Shown: piece after piece, positions 6,736 to 10,886 of the stretch
How the letters are laid out: each line of letters opens with the position of its first letter
Numbering within the stretch: position 1 is the first letter of the stretch
Assembly (NCBI GenBank): GCA_002421445.1
Contig: DIKB01000007.1
Location: 1 to 10,886, forward strand
DNA from: Dehalococcoidia bacterium UBA5629
Lineage (GTDB): Bacteria; Chloroflexota; Dehalococcoidia; GIF9; UBA5629
Length of the DNA stretch: 10,886 nt
Direction of reading: 5' to 3'
Made by a program: the position numbers and the translations under genes
The notes under the pieces: model-generated
What the model was told of the DNA's origin: nothing
Seen by the model: only the letters and a program-made list of their open reading frames with translations
Databases searched by the model: none

Positions 6736-6966
6736 ATGGATGCAGAAGCTTTTAAATTTCTGGCAGTCGGTCTGGCCGGTGGTCTCGGTATGCTCGGCCC
6801 GGGCATTGGATTAGGACTGATCGGACTTGGCGCAATGCAGGCACTGGGACGAAATCCTGAAGCAAAAGGACCTATCTTGACAAACATGATCTTGATAGCT
6901 GCACTTGCCGAATCCGTCGCCATTTACGCGCTTATCGTTGCAATTCTCCTGGCCTTCGTCGTGTAG
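6736..6966 (+). CDS. atpE: F-type ATP synthase subunit c
   Basis: A 76-aa hairpin proteolipid that forms the rotor ring. Helix 1 (about 7-35) has the glycine-packing motif GPGIGLGLIGLG (21-32). The polar loop is RNPEAKG (39-45). Helix 2 (about 48-75) carries the ion-binding carboxylate E59 in AESVAIYAL. Around the site, S60 and Y64 (E+5) match residues used by Na+-binding c subunits. However, the helix-1 glutamine of Na+ enzymes (Ilyobacter Q32) aligns with L26. Proton use is therefore more likely, but this is inference. The start is fixed by a strong ribosome-binding site. The gene is followed by a 107-nt gap with a large hairpin before atpF. Confidence 0.97.
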   Translation: MDAEAFKFLAVGLAGGLGMLGPGIGLGLIGLGAMQALGRNPEAKGPILTNMILIAALAESVAIYALIVAILLAFVV

Positions 6967-6975
6967 TATTGATAG

Positions 6976-7055
6976 CTAAATTGTGTGTCAAAAAGACGGT
7001 GTTCTTGAGGATCGTCCTCAGTGAATTTCTTTTGGTGGACACACAAAAAATTTAG
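6976..7055 (+). promoter_or_regulatory. Long structured intergenic hairpin between atpE and atpF
   Basis: Almost the whole gap folds on itself. The outer stem pairs 6976-6989 (CTAAATTGTGTGTC) with 7038-7046 plus 7051-7055, leaving only AAAA (7047-7050) bulged. The middle stem pairs AAAAGA (6991-6996) with TCTTTT (7028-7033). The inner stem pairs TTC (7002-7004) with GAA (7023-7025) and TGAGGA (7006-7011) with TCCTCA (7015-7020), closing on a TCG loop. That gives about 30 base pairs in 80 nt. No T-run follows the outer stem; a T-rich stretch (7026-7033) follows the inner stem after 5 nt, so partial termination or attenuation is conceivable. A role in mRNA processing or stability that raises atpE expression over downstream genes is inference. 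Confidence 0.7.
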
Positions 7056-7073
7056 TAAGGCATTGGTGTACTG

Positions 7074-7571
7074 ATGGAAAATATAGGAATTAATGTACCA
7101 TTATTGATAGCTTTCCTGATCAATTTCGGGATTCTTTTCGTTCTTTTGGTCGTGTTCGGCTATAAGCCGATCCTTAAAATGCTCGATCAGAGACAGGCTA
7201 AGATCAGAGAAAGTATGGAGCAGGCCGATCTCATCAGGGAACAAACCGCTAAAAGCGAAGAACAGATGAAAGCTCATCTGGACGCTGCGCGCAAAGATGG
7301 TCAGTCCATCATAGCACAGGCAGCTCAAATCGGAGAGAAACTGAAAGAGGAAGCACGGGAAGGCGCACGGAAAGAAGCATCCATGGTCATAGAAAGGGCG
7401 CGTGTCGAGATAGATCGAGACCGTGACAAGGCAATCGAAGGACTGAGGGGAGAATTCGCTGATATCGCTATCATGGCAGCAGAGAAAGTAATAAATGAGT
7501 CACTCGATAAGAAGAAACATCAGAAGCTCATTGATGAAGTCCTCGAAGAAAGCAAAACTTTTAAAAAATAA
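7074..7571 (+). CDS. atpF: F-type ATP synthase subunit b
   Basis: A 165-aa peripheral stalk protein with one N-terminal membrane helix (about 8-30). The family-typical junction YKPILKMLDQRQAKI (30-44) follows, then a long, highly charged coiled coil (about 38-140) that binds delta and alpha at the top of the head. The usual length is about 155-170 aa. The ATG at 7074 has only a weak, distant AAGG (7057-7060) directly after the large hairpin, and the frame is closed by TAA at 7056-7058, so no upstream start is available. Weak initiation here contrasts with the strong site of atpE. The atpH start follows the stop by 16 nt. Confidence 0.95.
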   Translation: MENIGINVPLLIAFLINFGILFVLLVVFGYKPILKMLDQRQAKIRESMEQADLIREQTAKSEEQMKAHLDAARKDGQSIIAQAAQIGEKLKEEAREGARKEASMVIERARVEIDRDRDKAIEGLRGEFADIAIMAAEKVINESLDKKKHQKLIDEVLEESKTFKK

Positions 7572-7587
7572 ACCGGAAATCTAAATT

Positions 7588-8127
7588 ATGCCAAAAAATA
7601 TTTCAAGCAAACGCTATGTTCAGGCTATCTTCGAGATCGCCCGGGATAGCAACGAGTTCGATGCATGGAGGGCCGATTTAAAAAGCATCGTTGGCCTTAT
7701 GCAGGATAGTGAGTTCTCGGGCTTGATCGAGAACCCGAAAGTGCCGTTTGATCTCAAAGCTAATCTTGCCGAGCAAAAGCTCGGCAAGATGAACCAATCT
7801 GTACTAAATCTCGTCTATTTCCTTATCTCCAAAGATAAACTCAACTATATAGATCAGATATCGAGAGACTATGATCTGTTACTGGACGATTATAATGGAA
7901 TCAAACATGCTGAAGTAACAACAGCGATGCCAATTGATGATGCCGAAGAAAAAGCAATAAGCAGCAAACTTGAATCCCTGGTGGGAGGGAAAGTTACTAT
8001 CCATATACATACCGATCCGGCTCTCATCGGAGGTACTGTCATCAGAATTGGTGACAGTCTCATTGACGGCAGCATTCGTAATAAGCTGGATACATTGAAA
8101 CGGGAACTTATCGGAGCTCAACACTAA
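7588..8127 (+). CDS. atpH: F-type ATP synthase subunit delta
   Basis: A 179-aa stator subunit that links the top of the alpha3beta3 head to the b stalk. The N-terminal helical domain starts KRYVQAIFEIA (8-18). The C-terminal domain carries the family signature DPALIGGTVIRIGDSLIDGS (143-162), followed by IRNKL. Length is normal for the family. A weak GGA (7575-7577) precedes the ATG by about 10 nt. Inside the coding sequence, codons for NLAEQKLGKM overlap a perfect 12-bp hairpin at 7763-7790, described separately. Confidence 0.95.
   Translation: MPKNISSKRYVQAIFEIARDSNEFDAWRADLKSIVGLMQDSEFSGLIENPKVPFDLKANLAEQKLGKMNQSVLNLVYFLISKDKLNYIDQISRDYDLLLDDYNGIKHAEVTTAMPIDDAEEKAISSKLESLVGGKVTIHIHTDPALIGGTVIRIGDSLIDGSIRNKLDTLKRELIGAQH
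7763..7790. repeat. Perfect 12-bp hairpin inside atpH
   Basis: ATCTTGCCGAGC (7763-7774) and GCTCGGCAAGAT (7779-7790) are exact reverse complements around an AAAA tetraloop. The arms contain a GC-rich core, so the RNA hairpin should be stable. It lies fully within the atpH reading frame and is not followed by a T-run. That argues against an intrinsic terminator. No second copy was noticed in the window. Confidence 0.8.
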
Positions 8128-8146
8128 TGGACAAGGGGGATATCGC

Positions 8147-9658
8147 ATGAGCAATCAAGGACGAGACATCGTCTCAGTTATTAAGGAACAAATTGAGCAC
8201 TTCGGCACCTCAGTAACCATGGTAGATGTTGGAACAGTGGTTGAAGTGGCCGATGGTGTTGCCCGTATTTATGGCCTCAGAGGTGCAAAATATAATGAAC
8301 TGCTGGAGTTTCCCAATGGTATTATGGGACTTGCCCTCAACCTGGAGGAGGATACCGTCGGTGCAGTTATACTTGGCGAATACAGCAACATTAAGGAAGG
8401 CGACGAAGTCCGCTGCACTGGAAGAGTGGCCGAGGTTCCCGTTGGTGCAGAGCTCATCGGACGCGTTATCACGCCATTAGGTATCCCCATCGATGGTAAA
8501 GGTCCAATTAAGACAACGAAGGCCAGACCTGTAGAAAGAGTAGCCCCGAACGTAGTTATCCGGCAACCTGTCACCAAGCCAGTTCATACAGGCATCAAAG
8601 TCGTTGATGCGATCGTCCCCATTGGCCGCGGTCAGCGCGAGCTTATTATCGGCGATAGATCGATCGGTAAATCAGCAATTGCAATCGATACTATCATCAG
8701 TCAAAAAGGCAAAGACCTTATCTGTATTTATGTCGCAATCGGACAAAAATCAGCGAAAGTAGCACAAATTGTCGAAACGCTCGCGAAATACGGAGCTATG
8801 GAACATACGATTATCGTTGCGGCCAACGCATCAGATCCCGCAGCGGTGCAATATCTCGCCCCTTACGCAGGCTGTGCCATCGGCGAAGAATTCATGGAAC
8901 AGGGTAAAGACGCCCTCGTCGTCTATGACGATCTTACCAAACACGCCTGGGCATACCGGCAAATGTCATTGATACTGAGACGACCACCCGGACGGGAAGC
9001 CTATCCCGGTGACGTATTCTATCTGCACAGCCGTCTGCTCGAAAGAGCTGCCCGATTAGCGCCCGAATACGGAGGTGGATCATTAACCGCTTTGCCAATA
9101 ATTGAAGTGCAGGCCGGAGACCTCTCCGCATATATCCCGACAAACGTTATCTCGATTACAGATGGTCAGATATATCTTGAAGCCGACCTGTTTAACAGCG
9201 GCATCCGCCCGCCACTGAATGTAGGTCTATCGGTTTCCCGCGTCGGTGGCAAGGCACAAACAAAAGCGATGAGGCAAGTCGCGGGAAAGCTGAGAATAGA
9301 TATGGCTCAGTACAGCGAACTGGCAGCATTTGCTCAATTCGGCACCGCTGATCTGGATAAAGCAACTCAGTTGCAACTGGCTCGTGGGCAGCGAATCCAG
9401 GAAATATTGAAACAACCTCAATATGTTCCGATGTCCCTCGCACAGGAAGTAACGATACTGTATGCAGTAACCAATGGTTATCTCGATGATATCCCAGTCG
9501 AAAAGATTGTGAGGGCAGAGCAGGATTTCCATCGTTTCATGGAAACAAGCCATCCGGAGATACTGAAGACTATCGAATCCGATAATGACATCAAAGAGAA
9601 GACAGAAGAGGCATTGAAAGAGGCAATTAAACAGTTCAAGCAAAGCGCTTCTTTCTAA
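8147..9658 (+). CDS. atpA: F-type ATP synthase subunit alpha
   Basis: A 503-aa non-catalytic nucleotide-binding subunit of the F1 head. The N-terminal beta-barrel covers about 25-95. The nucleotide-binding domain has Walker A at 169-176 and Walker B VVYDDL (258-263). Next come RRPPGREAYPGDVFYLHSR (278-296), IPTNVISITDGQIYLE (330-345) and SRVGG (364-368), whose R365 corresponds to the alpha arginine reaching the catalytic site. The helical C-terminal domain is complete. Walker A reads GDRSIGKS where nearly all alpha subunits have GDRQTGKT. The P-loop pattern is kept, but Q172 and T173 are changed to Ser and Ile. AAGGGGGA (8133-8140), 6 nt upstream, fixes the start. The gap to atpH is 19 nt and to atpG 9 nt. 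Confidence 0.98.
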   Translation: MSNQGRDIVSVIKEQIEHFGTSVTMVDVGTVVEVADGVARIYGLRGAKYNELLEFPNGIMGLALNLEEDTVGAVILGEYSNIKEGDEVRCTGRVAEVPVGAELIGRVITPLGIPIDGKGPIKTTKARPVERVAPNVVIRQPVTKPVHTGIKVVDAIVPIGRGQRELIIGDRSIGKSAIAIDTIISQKGKDLICIYVAIGQKSAKVAQIVETLAKYGAMEHTIIVAANASDPAAVQYLAPYAGCAIGEEFMEQGKDALVVYDDLTKHAWAYRQMSLILRRPPGREAYPGDVFYLHSRLLERAARLAPEYGGGSLTALPIIEVQAGDLSAYIPTNVISITDGQIYLEADLFNSGIRPPLNVGLSVSRVGGKAQTKAMRQVAGKLRIDMAQYSELAAFAQFGTADLDKATQLQLARGQRIQEILKQPQYVPMSLAQEVTILYAVTNGYLDDIPVEKIVRAEQDFHRFMETSHPEILKTIESDNDIKEKTEEALKEAIKQFKQSASF

Positions 9659-9667
9659 GGAAAACGA

Positions 9668-10528
9668 ATGATAAGTACACGTATACTTCGACGGAGAATT
9701 CGAAGCGTTCAAAGCACAGCCAAGATCACCAGAGCCATGGAGATGATCGCAACGGCTAAAATGAAACGTGCCCAGGAACAGGCAGTTTGCGGGCGTCCCT
9801 ATAGCGATAAGATCAGTCAACTTATCACCGATCTCGCTGCCATCCAGGGAACGGGCAACGTACTTCATCCGCTGATGATGCAACGGGATGTCAAGAAAAT
9901 CGCGGTCATACATATCACCTCAGATAAAGGCCTGTGCGGCGGATTGAATTCCAATGTCAACCGGCTCACCGGAACATTCATCCTGTCCCAGCAGATCCCT
10001 GTGACGCTTGTGGCAATCGGCAAAAAAGGCCGCGATTTCATGATGAGAGCACGGCGAGACGTCAAAGCAGAATTCACTAAATTAGGCGATCATCCGAAAT
10101 TATTTGATATACTCCCCATTTCAAGAATCGTGATGGATGATTATTCGGCAGGACGTGTGGACAAAGTATATATAGCGTATTCCAAATTTGTTTCGACTAT
10201 GACACAGCAACCCGTTATGGAACAACTGCTCCCTGCAGAAATAAAGGCCAGCGAAAACAAAGAAAAGATTTCAGATTATATCTTTGAACCCAACTCCGAT
10301 TTTGTTCTCGGAGAATTGATACCCCGATACGTGGACACGAAGATTTATCATGCTATTCTTGAGTCTATCGCCAGCGAACAATCCGCACGGATGGTCGCCA
10401 TGCGTAATGCAACGGATAATGCACAGGACGTTTTGCAAGAGCTAACACTTGTTTTAAATAAGGCAAGGCAGGAAGCAATTACCAATGAGCTTCTTGATAT
10501 CAACGGCGGACTTGCAGTCTTACAATAA
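9668..10528 (+). CDS. atpG: F-type ATP synthase subunit gamma
   Basis: The 286-aa central shaft of F1. The N-terminal helix STRILRRRIRSVQSTAKITR (3-22) continues into AMEMIATAKMKRAQ (23-36). The signature SDKGLCGGLN (85-94) starts the central Rossmann-like domain. The C-terminal helix has SARMVAMRNATDNA and KARQEAITNELLDINGG, the standard coiled-coil partner that reaches into the alpha3beta3 head. Length matches the family. AGGA (9658-9661), overlapping the atpA stop, lies 6 nt before the ATG. Confidence 0.97.
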   Translation: MISTRILRRRIRSVQSTAKITRAMEMIATAKMKRAQEQAVCGRPYSDKISQLITDLAAIQGTGNVLHPLMMQRDVKKIAVIHITSDKGLCGGLNSNVNRLTGTFILSQQIPVTLVAIGKKGRDFMMRARRDVKAEFTKLGDHPKLFDILPISRIVMDDYSAGRVDKVYIAYSKFVSTMTQQPVMEQLLPAEIKASENKEKISDYIFEPNSDFVLGELIPRYVDTKIYHAILESIASEQSARMVAMRNATDNAQDVLQELTLVLNKARQEAITNELLDINGGLAVLQ

Positions 10529-10529
10529 G

Positions 10530-10535
10530 AGGAGG
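10530..10535 (+). promoter_or_regulatory. Ribosome-binding site deciding the TTG start of atpD
   Basis: AGGAGG (10530-10535), part of AAGAGGAGG directly after the atpG stop, is 6 nt before TTG at 10542. No ATG or GTG occurs at this position, and the protein reading from this TTG starts exactly where beta subunits begin. The site therefore supports a non-ATG start. Confidence 0.85.
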
Positions 10536-10541
10536 TTCAAC

Positions 10542-10886
10542 TTGGCTACAGGTAAAGTCGTTCAAATAATCGGTACAGTGGTTGATATTGAGTTCCCGCA
10601 GGACTCCCTGCCTGCAATCAATAACGCTATTGAAATCAATCAGGATGGCAATAAACTCGTCCTTGAGACACAGCAGCATATCGGAAACAACTGGGTTCGC
10701 TGTCTCTCATTATCTCCTACAGACGGATTGAAAAGAGGCGATGAAGCCATCGATACAGGAGCTTCAGTATCAGTGCCCGTGGGAAAAGCGGCGCTGGGAA
10801 GGCTGTTCAATGTATTCGGAGAACCGCTCGATAACCTTGGGCCGGTTGCGACCGATGAGCGTATGCCTATTCATCGTCTGGCGCCG
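10542..10886 (+). CDS. atpD: F-type ATP synthase subunit beta, 5' part only
   Basis: The first 115 codons of the catalytic subunit run off the right edge of the window; full length is expected to be about 460-480 aa. The TTG start is supported by AGGAGG 6 nt upstream. The visible part is the N-terminal beta-barrel: ATGKVVQIIGTVVDIEFP (2-19), LETQQHIGNNWVRCLSLSPT (41-60), then DGLKRG. VPVGKAALGRLFNVFGEPLD (79-98) and PIHRLAP (109-115) follow. The common IGPVVD reads IGTVVD. The P-loop and catalytic residues lie beyond the edge and cannot be judged. The atpC (epsilon) gene probably follows, but is not visible. Confidence 0.96.
   Translation, partial: MATGKVVQIIGTVVDIEFPQDSLPAINNAIEINQDGNKLVLETQQHIGNNWVRCLSLSPTDGLKRGDEAIDTGASVSVPVGKAALGRLFNVFGEPLDNLGPVATDERMPIHRLAP

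Noticed and set aside
7006..7033. Inner hairpin TGAGGA-TCG-TCCTCA plus TTTCTTTT as a full intrinsic terminator after atpE
   Set aside because: The T-rich stretch is interrupted, starts 5 nt after the stem and is itself paired in the larger fold. Full termination would cut off the rest of an essential operon. Partial attenuation remains possible and is noted in the findings.
6969..7055. 28-codon small reading frame (TTG start) in the atpE-atpF gap
   Set aside because: There is no ribosome-binding site, the start is poor, and the sequence is constrained by the long hairpin. The product resembles nothing recognisable.
9227..9913. 228-codon open frame on the - strand
   Set aside because: It is entirely antisense to atpA and atpG, which are unambiguous. 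The product (Cys/His-rich, no family motif) is a shadow frame.
1..10886. Mobile element, CRISPR array, tRNA/rRNA or defence system
   Set aside because: No direct-repeat array, transposase or integrase motif, tRNA-like fold or foreign-looking gene block was seen. Every sizeable gene belongs to a known housekeeping family.

Overview
The window reads as a bacterial housekeeping segment. It is two-thirds F-type ATP synthase operon, preceded by amino-sugar and thiamin genes. All real genes are on the + strand, tightly packed, with moderate GC content judged by eye. The best taxonomic fit is Chloroflexota, probably a Dehalococcoidia-like lineage. The reasons are the ThiD2-ThiE fusion, the archaeal-type GlmU and GlmS pair, and a bifunctional nuclease gene just ahead of an atpZ/I-B-E-F-H-A-G-D operon. 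This placement is inference from family knowledge; no search was run.

Region 1 (1-3270): an AT-rich leader with a good sigma70-type promoter (78-106) precedes a two-gene unit. Its first gene encodes an archaeal-type bifunctional sugar-1-phosphate nucleotidylyltransferase/acetyltransferase (GlmU-like). Its second encodes glutamine:fructose-6-phosphate aminotransferase (GlmS), starting 2 nt after the first gene stops. Together they supply the entry and exit steps of the route to UDP-GlcNAc; the mutase GlmM is not in the window. Region 2 (3322-4368): thiE, encoding thiamin-phosphate synthase with an N-terminal ThiD2 (HMP-phosphate kinase) domain, so two consecutive thiamin steps are on one chain. 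Region 3 (4412-5246): a TTGACA-N17-TACAAT promoter drives a DUF151 bifunctional nuclease family gene whose domain is interrupted by roughly 70 extra residues.

Region 4 (5315-10886, running off the right edge): a second promoter with identical hexamers and spacing drives the ATP synthase operon. The genes are an AtpZ/AtpI-like two-helix protein, atpB (a), atpE (c), atpF (b), atpH (delta), atpA (alpha), atpG (gamma) and the 5' third or so of atpD (beta, TTG start). The first five of these plus delta build the membrane rotor, stator and stalk; alpha, beta and gamma form the catalytic head and shaft.

No mobile element, tRNA, rRNA, CRISPR array or defence system was seen. The structures that ordinary annotation does not explain are three strong inverted repeats: an 80-nt, almost fully paired hairpin in the atpE-atpF gap, a 12-bp inverted repeat just before the first atp gene, and a perfect 12-bp hairpin inside atpH. 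Protein-level oddities are the DUF151 insertion, a changed Walker A loop in subunit alpha, and substituted conserved residues in ThiE.
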